Below are positions 24,551-37,400 of a stretch of 64,000 bases of DNA, piece after piece; position 1 is the first letter of the stretch, and the number at the start of each line of letters is the position of its first letter. Source of the DNA: Lytechinus pictus. Lineage: Eukaryota > Echinodermata > Echinoidea > Temnopleuroida > Toxopneustidae. The translations under genes were made by a program, and so were the position numbers. The stretch is taken from contig NC_087251.1 in NCBI RefSeq assembly GCF_037042905.1, positions 44,703,373-44,767,372 on the forward strand. Direction: 5' to 3'. The notes beneath the pieces are model-generated. The model was not told where the DNA came from, did no database searches, and was given only the letters and a program-made list of their open reading frames with translations.

Positions 24551-27500
24551 GGAAGAAATCTCAAACTTAAAAAAAAAAATAATAATAATCATCTAAAATT
24601 TTACTGATATTTGTTTTCAATGAAGTATTCTTGAAATATATTTCAAAAATTGTTAGAAAACTAAAATGTTTTAGAAAAAAATAGATGAATCATTGTGGCA
24701 CACACGCACCTTTTTTCCCATTACAAGTCTGCACTGATCATAACAAGACTCAAAACAAAGGCTGAAACAACTAGAAATAAGACCCCAAAACGTACTCCTT
24801 TGATCACATCGTCAAATCAGTAATTTGAGAATCCATATAATTAAAACAGTCGCATAATTTTATAATTATTTTGTTGGAAATAGTATTTTTCTTGTGCGAT
24901 TGTTCACTTTGATTTGGAGTTTGATCGGGGAGGTGCCGGTGCTGCAGCTATTTAGAACCAATCTATTGGCTCCTGCCTGCCACGCGGAAGCCCCAGCCAT
25001 CTGCTACATGTATGTGTGTAGATCGAAGAAAATAGCCCAAACTGGCTTGCTATTTGAAGAGTTGTTAACTTTCTTCTCTTTTTTTTTCTCTCTTCTGTAT
25101 TTTTGCTTGTGAAATATGGGCAACTTTATAAAATTTAATTTCACTGTGAGAATTTTGCTTTCCCATTTTTTGGCAAGTCGTTTTTGTCTTTACTTCTCTC
25201 TGCTGATCTGCAAAGCAAATGGAGGAGGAAGAAGAAGAAGTTGATTAATTTTATGGTGTTTATGCCTATAGCAGTGCACCTTGGTGTGAAGTGCAACTTT
25301 ATCTTTTTTTCGGGGGCTACATTTTAAATTTTTTGTCAAATTTCGGGGGCTCCATTTCTACCTTTCGGGGGCTACTTTTTGCATTTCAGGGGCTCTTTTT
25401 GAATGCTACTTTTTTGTATTTTTAGGAATACCTGTTCACTTCTTAATGAATTATTACTTTTTGTTTAATATTGTATGATTTTTTAAGTTATTTTTTTCAT
25501 GCTTAGAATCTTGGGTGTGTGTGTGTGTGTGGGTGTGACTGTGAGTTGGACTTGGATATAAATGAATTCAATATCTAATTTCTACTCCGTCTATTCCAGT
25601 ACAATACCCTGTACTCGGCCATGTACATGTAATAAAGGCCCACATACCCTAACTTTTCGTGAAGTTCTTTGAAAACGCAGATCTCCATGAAAATTGCATT
25701 TCTCTATGGGGAGTCTAAATTTGGTGAGAATGTATTCATTAAGAACTTAAATATACATGACAATGAAGAAATCATCAAACTTTATTGGCAGTTTTGAATA
25801 ATATACCTGAAATGTAAACTCTGTCTGAAACAGAAAATCACCATCATTGAGGCCTTTACTGAGCAAATTGTCCCCCAGAGCTCTGGCAGAGAGACAGAGC
25901 TCAGACTGGCTAGCTAATACAAGCGCCAATGCGTCCGCCTGCCGCCGGCCTTGTAAAATAGATGGAGCTTTGTTTGATGATTTATTGTCTGATATTTACC
26001 ACTTCCCCAAGAAAAATAAAACAAATGATTTTTAAGTTATAATTAATAAATAAGGTAAGTTATTTTGGATGTTTATAGGCCGTTTTGAAAAGCAAAGCCG
26101 AATGACAACTCACCAATGATAGGTTACTAGACTCTGGGATTTATTTCCTGTGTAATTCGAATTATTTTATCACAAAATTGTGATATCTGTAGGTGAAAAC
26201 ATGTGCATTAGAAATTGCATATCGTGGTAGTCATAATGGACCCCTATACATGCAACTGTTTCCCGACCGTCGCGTTGATTTTTTTTTCCATACCTGGTAC
26301 CATGTGTGTGGAAATAAGTAGTACAGAAAAAAAGACGCAACTTCGGAATTTGAAACTGCGCTCCTCGCTATTTTCAAGGCTTATTCTTGATTTTGAGTGT
26401 GGATTTTGGATGATTTTTAAATGGTAAGCGGAGCTCGAGCATATGGTGCTAGTGGGGTGTTGAGTTGTTATCACTCGGCAATAATTTCGGGGGCGACATT
26501 CAGCTTTTATGTCGCCCCCGAAAGCATGATTTTGGGTGATTTCGAGGGCGACTTTAGGCATTTCCGGGGCGAATTCGCCCGCCGCCCCCGTGTATTTTTT
26601 TCACTGATGTAAATTATAATCAACATCAACTTTCACTTCAAAACTTTTTGCTTATGTTCCATAGTAAGCATATTCCATAGGGATGTCACACAATTTGTTA
26701 GAATATATCCACATATCCATTCTATGATAACATAGGCAAAGCTGTATCAATCAATAGGCTATGACTTGCTCTACAATTTGAGTTTGCAAAATTTTGTCAT
26801 GATAAGTATGTCTTGGTATAAACTTAGCTCAAATTTATGTGCATGTACGAAAAGGCACCTGTTTTTTTTACAGCAGATAATAGATATATTCATCGAGAGG
26901 AGGACAAAATATTACTGAAATGGCTTTCATGTATTACAAAGTATACCTAAAAGGCATTCATTCGTGACATGTTGAAAATTATGTCTGATTTACTATGAAT
27001 AATTTTCACCTGATGAATGATTTGCATTCTATTTTACATTGCCTTTGCTTACATTTACAGAGAAAAGGCTCTCGCAAAAACTTCCTACAAAGGAGTTCAG
27101 GTTGCCATGGACTGGTAAGTTTGCATATAAAAGATCTCTTTAAAAAAAATGGAAGATTTGAATTTTGTAGGGTATTGCCAGACTCATAAGGATACCAATT
27201 GAAACCAGGTGAAACCAGTTGAGACTTGAATAGTGACAATACTGATGTTATGTTAACTAATGATTCTTTAAGAAGAGTCCTGAAATAGAGTGTATCATTG
27301 TATTACCAACACTCATTTGCAAGTTACTTTGAACTAGACATCATTGTATATCACTAGGAGCTAGACATAGAGGAACAGAAGATCATGTGTCCAGAACCTT
27401 ATGTATAACCTCTGAGCTTAATTATATCTCTTGAATTCAGGCATTAGAAATGTAAAAAAAACATGATTTTTTTTCTACTCAAAGAGCCAACCTTTTTGTA

Positions 27501-27857
27501 ATGTTTTGTTCTAATCAGGTTATTCGCTCACAATGATGATGCAGATATCGACGAACCTTTTGAAGTGCCTCAAGGAAAAACACTTGGAAGTAATGATAGT
27601 GAATCTGGTAAGTGGCATTACTCATTTAATTTCTGTTATAATATATGAAAAATTAATTGCAAAAGCTACTAAAAATAACATTAGATTAGATTTTGAGAAT
27701 GTGGAAAAGTGTTGCTGCAGATGATGAGCCTTGATTGTCAACTGATGTGTGAGTGAAAACAGAATAGTAGTAGTATTTGTAGTAGAAGTAGCGGTAGTGT
27801 TACTCCCAGGCCTGGTGGTAATAGTACTAGTAATGATAGCAGTAGTATTAGTAGATC

Positions 27858-27899
<42 letters not shown>

Positions 27900-28397
27900 A
27901 AGTAGTAGAAGTATTAGTAGTAAAATTGGTAGTAGTAGTAAAATTGGTAGTAGTAGTAAAATTGGTAGTAAAAGAAATAAAATTAGTAGTAGTAGTAGTA
28001 GTAGTAGTAGTAGGAGTAGTAGTAGTAGTAGTAGTGTGTGTGTGTATTTGAGTTTTGCCAGACGTGTATCAATCAGATATGATTATTTACGTCTGGGACC
28101 GACCTTTAATGTCACCATCCCAAAGACGTGACCAGGGCTCGAACCTCTGCATCAATTTGTAACTTGGATTATAGCTTGGATTACAGGTGCACGTCACAAT
28201 GCCCAGTTTTACTAGCAGTGGTAGTTTTATTTCCAGGTCTATTGGTAGTAATAACAGCAGTAGTAGTAACACATGTAGATGCAGTAGTAGTAGTGGTAGT
28301 AGTAGTTGTAGTAGTAGTAATAGTTGTAGTAGTACTAGCGGTGGTAGTTTTATTTCCAGGTCTATTGGTGGTGATAATAGTGGTAGTAGTAATAGAT

Positions 28398-28436
<39 letters not shown>

Positions 28437-31400
28437 ATAGTAGTAGTAAAGTTTATTGTTGAGCAAAATAGTCACTTTTCATAGTGTACATAAAAAAATG
28501 TAACATTTTTGTCTTGCCTACACATTAGAAGGATAGCATGCTTTTCAAATGATAGGTGTCAACATTAAATCTTAACCAAGGTTAATTTTTTGAAATGTCA
28601 TAACTTTAAAAAGAGTATATTGTTTAATAGTGAAACTTAGACAAAGTTATTGAAATCTGAAGTATTATTGATCATTTGTCTTTTATATACAACGCATACA
28701 AAGATTATTGCAATTTGATTGGTTGAAAGCCATGCAATATTTGATCCATTTTGAGCTGCATGCAAATCTATTTTCCTTTGCACGACGACCGTGCATTTTT
28801 TATTATTCCATTGCACGGTTTAGCTCTCTCCCTCAGTTTGTACCACTGAGCATGTGTGTGAATGTACATTTTGTATGTGTGTGTGTTCACGCGAAGTAAG
28901 CGCATCAACAGGGCAAGCGCTTTCAACAAGGCTGACTGTGATTCATGAATCAAAGCGTGTCACAAAAGAATGAAAGCAATTAACAGCTTTTATACATGAA
29001 AAAAATAATCATGTTGTCAGAGAAAATGAGTTACTGGACAAAGGCACAATTGAATTCCATCTTCTTTTTTTCCCTTCTATTTTGTCATATAACACTATCT
29101 AGAAGAGTCGTATAAACCAAATGATGCATGTCTTCATTCCTCCATTATGCGACCTATCCACTCTCGCTGAGGCTGTGTTCAACCCATTGCACGGAGCCGA
29201 ACGGCCTCGTGCAATGGATTGAACAGAGCCTCTTTGACCATGTTGTGGTATCAACACAACATCAAACTAGATTTTAATATGTCATGAGGATTAATTACAT
29301 TGTAGGTGGTCTGTCATTATTTTCTATAGTTAAGTAATATCAAATGAATATTGATTAAATATTTTATAATTTTCAATATCATAACACATTTAACATTAAA
29401 GATAGTCAGGATGGAGATCAAAAGACCCCCAAAAAGAAGAAAAAATATAAAGTGGGTTTTGAACCAGGGACCCTCACTTAAGGCAGGTGCTTTATCCATT
29501 CAACCACAATACATTACTTTCCATAGACGAGAAACGCAAAGAATGAAACGTAATCAAATTAAATTTTGCAATTGCACTGGCATAATATATTGCTATTGTC
29601 ATACTGATCCCATCTTTGAAATGAAAAAAATTGACATAATTCCTTTACAAAAGTATATTCTAAGCTACAATATATAGAAAACTGGGTGAAAAAAGACCAA
29701 TGTTTAGGAAGTCAAAATCAAATTTACATGAATGTGATGACATCATAAAACTCAAAACGGTATTTTTTAGTTCCGACACCATTTTGATGACATCACAATG
29801 TAATTGAGGGTCAATTATGACATGAAATAATATCTGTGGTTCATAATATATCCAACTTTAAAAAAAAAGATTGGGTGTCTCTGTTCTTTTGATGAGCTAG
29901 AGTGAATTTTATATAGGCATATTTTTGCCTATAACATTTTCAAAGCTCGCATGCGCACATGTTGCAAACTTTGATTGATGCGCATTCCCTTATTAATGAT
30001 GGTAAAAAGTTGAGCGAGGTATCAAATTGCTCAGAATAAAACGGCAATTCCATGCTGCATAATGATGTAATGCGCAAAATTGTTAGAATTAGCTAGTTGA
30101 AATGCTTAAAATGACCTGAAATGTATTAATGTACTCAAAATCACCCATGGTCGATTTGGAGCATTTTAAAACTTTGACTCATGCGTACACCACTTCATGA
30201 CCTCTACATGATGATCCATTATTATGATGATATCAATTAAAGAATTTAACAAAATGGTGCTTAGATAATGTCATCATGACCTGATGACCTTGAAAAGTTT
30301 TTTCTGCGAGAGACCTTAATTCAATGAAATTGAGATTTCAGATTTAAAAAAAGCAAAAAAAACTTGGCGACAAACATTGGCCATAAAACTACATAAATGG
30401 TAAAGATATGAAGAAAGATCTGACAAAATTAAAAGGTGATCTGTCATAAACAGACCACCTTAATATCAACCAAAGTTCAGATTTTGAATTTTTATGATAA
30501 CATTGATAGTATGAGTCCTAAGTCTTGGCAAAATCATGGATTTAAGTTCATGTCACTAGATGAAGGTCAAAGGTAATTTGAGGTCAACAAACTTGGGATT
30601 TTATTATTTAATGAATTTTTTTTTTCTCTCCCTTTTTTAAATATCATTCATCTTTACTCACAATGCAGGTGAGACTTCCAGAGGCATTTTACTTGTTAAT
30701 ATTTAATGCTAAATGCATGGCATTTTTTGTTGTTGCCTTGCTGGCCATTTGTAAAGTGTAATCATAATTGCCCCTTCTCTTAACATACATTAATATTAAT
30801 TAACAACATTTGTGCTTAAAGTAGCAAAATCTAACGTTGATTTTTGTCTAGCCTGCATACCTTTAGTGCTCAGAAGCGAGACAAAGGCGCTGCTTTTTCT
30901 GCAGTGGGGGTGGCGGCGGCGATGGCGGCTTTAACATCAAACCATAACCAAGGTCGAGTAAGTTTTTGAAATATCATTATAATCTAACAAGTAAATGGAT
31001 CTATTTTGTGAAAACTTGAAAACAATTATCACTGATCATCTTGCAGGAGTTTCAGGTAAATCGATCGTGGTTAAAGGTCATTTGAGGTCAATTAACTTGG
31101 ACTGTCTTGCTGTATTGATGTCAAAAACTTCACCAAGGTTAAGATTTTGAATTTTCAATATGATTTTGGAATTTTATACTTACGTGTTATGGATATCAAT
31201 TATCAGCAAAAGGATAAATGTGATATCAGGTCATGAGGCAAAGGTCAAAGATCATTGGGATCGACAAACTGGTATCAACTTATAAAACTCAACCGAAGAT
31301 TAATATTTTGAATTTTCAGAATAATTTGTCTTTATTCTATTAAACTTATAATGAATTTTTATCAATATTGTCATTAACATAAGCTTAGGTCATTGGGTCA

Positions 31401-34400
31401 AGGTCAATGGTCAATTCTGATCAGGTAGCTTTGATTGAAATTGATATTTTTCTATTATTTTTATAACATTTAATGGAATTATATAAAAATTGTATGACAT
31501 GATTATATGATATAATATTATACAACATGAATAACAAGTTTTTAAGTCAAGGTCAAAGGTCATTGGAGTTCAACAAACTTAGTATTTTATTATGAAATCA
31601 TTGTCCCTAGCCGGATGTGCCCCCCCCCCCTGGATCTGCCACTGCACTAGAGTACATGAATATATCAAGTTGTATTTCCTATTATATTTCAATTTTCCTA
31701 CCTTTATTTTTCACTTTCTTATTATTTCTTAATTTTCCTATGATTTACTTTGAAATTTTCACTGTTCTTTTACTTATTTCCAGATACTACTCCAAGTGGG
31801 GACTCTAAACCTGCCCAGGAAACACCTGCACAACCAGCTCAAGTCCAATCAATCAAGTGTGATGAGTAAGTCGCAAATTGCCACTTGATCTAAATCTGCT
31901 ATGTCTACTTTCCATTTGGTCTAATCCAATTTGGTCTAATACTAGTTTGTCTACAGCCATTTCTTCTTAGTTTTAAAAAGAAAAAATATATAAATCCATA
32001 TTTTATTGTTGGAAACAGAAATCAGAAATGGAAATCATCCAAAAATTTGTTTAGCCCAATTGATCATCAGCTCGGCAGCCACTGAGCAGTACCAGATCGA
32101 TGTTGCTCTATCTCTTTGTTGAAAGCCAAATAGGGTAGCATCAACTCGTCTTTTGTTCCGATGCGGCCGGGGCTTGACCTCCCGGTTGTGAGGCGGATGC
32201 TTTACCAATCGAGCCATTTAACTTGTTTACCATTTTGTCACCTTTCCAGTGAGGCTATACCTATTTTGTCTATTATCCGCTTGGTGTAATGCCACTTGTC
32301 TATATGATCAGATGAACTGTCTATGAATCACCTTTTCATTTGACAGTTTTGCCTGATAATAAATGAAAGTTTGGTTGAACCCCATTCAGTGAAACCATGC
32401 TTTAATTAATTAATGAACTTTGGGTAAGAAACTTAGAAAAACCATATTTAAGCTTGAGCTATTGGGAATAGAAAAAAATAGAGAATCTGTTTTAGCACTC
32501 AAGAATAACAAGACCAAATGAAGGAAAGGTAATCAACCTTTATCAGGTAACGATCAATGAGTTTGTTTCCATTCGATGCTTGAAATCATACTGTGAGAAT
32601 GATTATATTCTTATTACAACCCGTTTCCTTCCTTTCCTCATGCTCTCCCCCATTTTAATTCCAGATGTGGAAAGAAGTTACGAACGCCGGATGATATTCA
32701 GGTAGGTACGAACCTATCAGTCTCGATACCGCATTAATGATGATTTGAAATGCATATGAAGTAGGAACATGTGGTGAGGCACTATAGTACATTAACATTG
32801 TACTTGTGGTTATGTAGTATATCTTTATGAACATTAGAACATACATTGTACAGTCGGGAGGTGTCTACACTTTATATTTTCCCTCTTTTTGTTTATTCTT
32901 TTTTTTTCAAAAAATTTCATGATATTGCTTCAAGAAGGGAAATTCCCAGCAGCTTTTTTCACCATGTAATCATGTTTCCATTCACTTATTAATGAGGCAT
33001 GATATTGATTAAATTTACACCACCGCAAATATTTGTGCAATGAAAGGATGTAAACATATAGAGCTGGTAACTTACAAAACCGTATTGCCCTAGATTTCCT
33101 GAATATTGTGAAAAGATAGGTATATTATTTGTATTTTACTCAGTCTCTATATGTGCGTACTGACTTTGCAAGCACAGATGACGTAAAATATACCTCAGTA
33201 TTTTCCCTGGTCTCACATCTGGGTATCTGAGGACATTGGTCCGCGCAGCAATATTACATGTCATAATGATTATCAAGGTGAGACAAAGTTGGATACAGAC
33301 CTTAGTTTCAGGTCACATGATCAAGGTCAAAGGTCACTTAGGGTCAACAAACTTTGGCCATGTTGGGGGTATTTGTGGAATTGTCATCATAACTTTAAAA
33401 CTTTATGGATCTAGTTCATGAAGCTTGGACATAAGAGCAACCATGTATCCCTGTATATCCTGTTCGTGATTCAGGTGACATGACCAGGATCAAAGGGCAT
33501 TTAAGGTCAATGAACTTTGATAATATTGGGGGTATTTGTTGAATTGGCATCATAACCTACACATTTTATGGATCTAGTTTATGAAACTTGGACATAAGAG
33601 CAATCGAGTATCTCTGAACATCCTGTGCGAGATCAGGTCACATGACCAAGGTCAAAGGTCATATAGGGTCAGCGAACTTTGGTAATGTTGGGGGTATTTG
33701 TCGAATCGTCATAACTTTAAAAGTTTATGGATCTACATGTAGTTCATGAAATATAGACATAAAGGGTAATCAAGTATGAATGATTGTTTTGCACACATCT
33801 TAGGTCGCATGATCATGGTCAAGGTGATATTGAGTCAATGGACATAGTATTTTGGTGGGGATTTTTTTTTTTTTTTTTTTTAATTTTATGAATGCTTTCT
33901 TTTGTGAATAATTATTCAATAGCTGTTTTCAAAGTCAGCACTGCTGCTATATCGAATCGCGTAACGCAGGCGAGACTGCCAGAGGCGTTCTACTTGTCAT
34001 GACTTTGCTCTAGATGTCTGATTTGGATTATAATAAAAATATCGACTGGCTCTTCTTTCTGTGAACATCAATTATATCCCCCTTTATATCCCCCTTTATA
34101 ATGCCCTCGTCTGAAGACTCGGGCCAATATGATTCTGGTGTGGGCAATACATTTGATATTCCCCTCAAGGCCAGTCAATATTATATAGGTATGCATCAAA
34201 GTGGCCCTAATCTTTATAAGTATAAATTCTTGCCCTGTAACTTAGCATTGATACAGCCTCTGTTGTTAATTCAGCATGAAGAGTGAATGTTTTGTGAAAC
34301 ATGGTCCCATTCCTTGCTGTTCTTCCATAGGTGCATGCTGCAAGAACGGGTCATCAGAGCTTCTCAGAATCAACGGAGGAAATCAAACCACTCACAGAAG

Positions 34401-37400
34401 AGGAAAAGAAAGAGCAACTTGCAAGGTATGGGCGGGGAGGGTCCACGAGCCCGGGTGTTACGTATGTTTGTCGACATCAAAAGATTTTCCGCTAGTTCGC
34501 TTCATCTTCACATTAAACTGGAATATGCACTCTAGAAGACACCATAGTCATTTTAACCATGTAAAAGTCAACTATGAACCTTCGGGGCAGGTTTTGAAAC
34601 TAAAACGTAAATGGGAATGTACACTCAAGAAGACACCATAGTCATTTTAACTATGAATCTTTAAGGCATGTTTTGAAATCAAAAGCAATCTTTAGAAGAT
34701 GTAGCTAAGCAGAAAATGATTTTGATGAAGACCAATGTAATCATTCATCCATCGACTGGCACCTCTATCATAAATCTTACTTTCATTGACAGTTCATCCA
34801 AGATTTCTGAATATGTAAAAAAAAAATTATCACCCAATCAAACGGTATGGCTTAGGAGCTTCTAATGGAGACTTGTAGGGTCTGAATGATAGCAAGGTTG
34901 ATGAATCTGGGTAGAAAAATGTGCTGAAGGGAAAAATTTGTCTATTTCTGTATTATATCTTTTATTGTATTATTCAGATGACCATTGATACAGAGTTTGA
35001 AGGGCATTGGATTACATATTGTGTAATGATGTCATCTTTAATATAGTTCACAGGGAAAATGATGATTTCCAGGTAACTGAATTTCAGTATTTCTCTTTTT
35101 TTTTTTTTTTTTTTTCTCTCTGTGATATTGCTGGTTTGAAGGTTACAAGAGAGACTAAAACAGAAGCAGGCAGATAGGATAGCCAACGAGAAGAAGGAAG
35201 CGTTGGACAGGGAGAAAATGAGGCGGAAACAGGGCAAGGAAATGGTGCAAGCAAAACAACAGTAAGTTACATCAACATAGTATGTAATACTGCAATCACA
35301 CTGATGAAACCGACCTCAGACCAATGAAAGTTATTACGTTGTTTTCAATGACACGTGATTGGTCAGTTTGGATATGGTTTTGTTGGTTGGACCGTAGCAG
35401 TGTTTTAGCTACAGTGGACGGCAGTGGTCGGGCCCAACCGGCACAGAAGATTTCTGACCACCACTCACCATGAAAACCACTGCTTCCGTCCACCTCTAAT
35501 TTCAAATGAAAAGAGTTTCAAGAGTAACTCCTTGCAAAGAGGAATTGCACTTGGGTTCATTTCCATCTTTAATCTTGTTTTATTTGCATAATTTACATTA
35601 AACATTCTTATATTTGACAACTATTGGTTTACTTTCAAAGATTTGCTAATGTCAGATTGTTGTTACATTGATATTCTTTCAATTTGAGCTTTAAGACCAC
35701 TAACTCGGCCTGAAAAAAAAAAAACTTTGTAATGCCGTGAAATAGCAACCACCACTAAAATGGGTCTAGCTTTAACACTTGACCATAGCGTAACATTTAC
35801 GAGAGACATAGATCTAGGGGTGCATTAGAGCCAAACTTGATCAATCTTGACCAAATTAAAATCAATTCCATGTAAAAGCGTAGGCAATTCAATGAAAACT
35901 TAACTCGTACGGCCTCAACTAAATACAATGTATTATCATTGCATATAATTTAATAATTATGATGTGGATTGAATTTATTCTCAAGGCACTGTCACAATGT
36001 TCGGTGCAAGCCTCGTGGGTGAGTTGAAGACAATCCCTCATCACTCACCCGCAAAAAAGCATTGAGCATGTTCAAAACTTTTCTGCGGGCAAGTCAGACC
36101 AGTGAGCGCACCTGCAGGCATCTGCGTGCTTTTTACTGTCAATGCAGGTAACCTGCGGGTAGCAGTAATAGTCACCCCCAATCCACAAGCCAAGCTTGCA
36201 AAGAACGATGTGTCAGACTGAGAGAGCCTTTATGGGAGGCTTGAAATAGACTGGAATTTCGATTTTAGTATTCATTAGTATACCACTTTTTCAGAACTTT
36301 GGTTGATATATTTTCTGGGTTTGTAATGTTGATGTGAAATGTTATCATGATTTCTTTGAAAATTGCATTGCAAAGGATCGTATAGTTTGCGCCAGGCATA
36401 AAGGTGAATGGGAACCCAGGAGGATGTATTCCTCAATACTTACCAACATAGCGGCTCAGCTTCAACCAGTGTAATGAAATAATGCCTTGTATTAACTGCA
36501 GTAGAGTGTATGCATGTAGAAGCTATGTTAATATAAATCAACCTTATGTTTGATCATCATTATCAAAGATTTATCGAGATGAAAGGAGATCAAATTACCT
36601 TTATTAAATGCTTCATTGGCGGTAGGAAGAAACTGAGCGCCTAGGCAGCCCAGCTAAAGCTAAGGTAATTATAACATCATGTTAAGCAGGGCCCATTGGG
36701 AGAACAGTTTTTGGAACTGAAGTCAGTGGCTACCCTGGGTAAATATAGGATGGTTATTATTATTTGCGAATGGAGACTTTGTAGATACGGATTGATTTGT
36801 TTTGTCCAGTATTATATTTCTCCGGTATTTCTCTGAATGCTGTATAAATATTGGCTCTGTGATCTTAATTTCAGGATGGAAATAGATGAGGCTAAACAAC
36901 TCGCAGCTCTGAAAAAGAGGGAAAAAATGGAGGAAAAGCTTGCAAGGTAAGAAACTTGGTTCGAGACAGAGAGAGAGGGGGGAACACGGGAGAAGGGGGG
37001 TATTGAAATATTCTGAACATTAAAATTATTTCATTAGTTTGAACATAGGGTGTTTTTACTGGAACCTTTTTCTTTATAATATTTCTAGGTCTTCCACATG
37101 AGCGTCCATGGAGCCATTCCATAAAGCTGTTCATATAGTTAGGAACGACTCATATACAGTATTCGCAAATAATAGCAATAATGACATATGGTTCCGAAAC
37201 CTGGTCTGTAACTAAGAAAATGGAACAGAAACTAAAAAACCACTCAACACAGTATGGAACGTAAAATGCTACGGATATCAAATTGTGACAGGAAAACCAT
37301 ACAATGGATTAGGAGCCAGACTAGAGTAATAGACATAATCAAAGCAATTAAATCAATAAAATGGAGATGGGCTGGCCACCTTGCAAGATCACATGACGAT

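Noticed and set aside
24071-24592. Phe/Ser-rich minus frames
   Set aside because: Reverse of a purine-rich low-complexity tract.
27749-28484. Poly-Val and poly-Ser open frames
   Set aside because: Products of (TAG)n/(GTA)n microsatellites in a UBXN1 intron.
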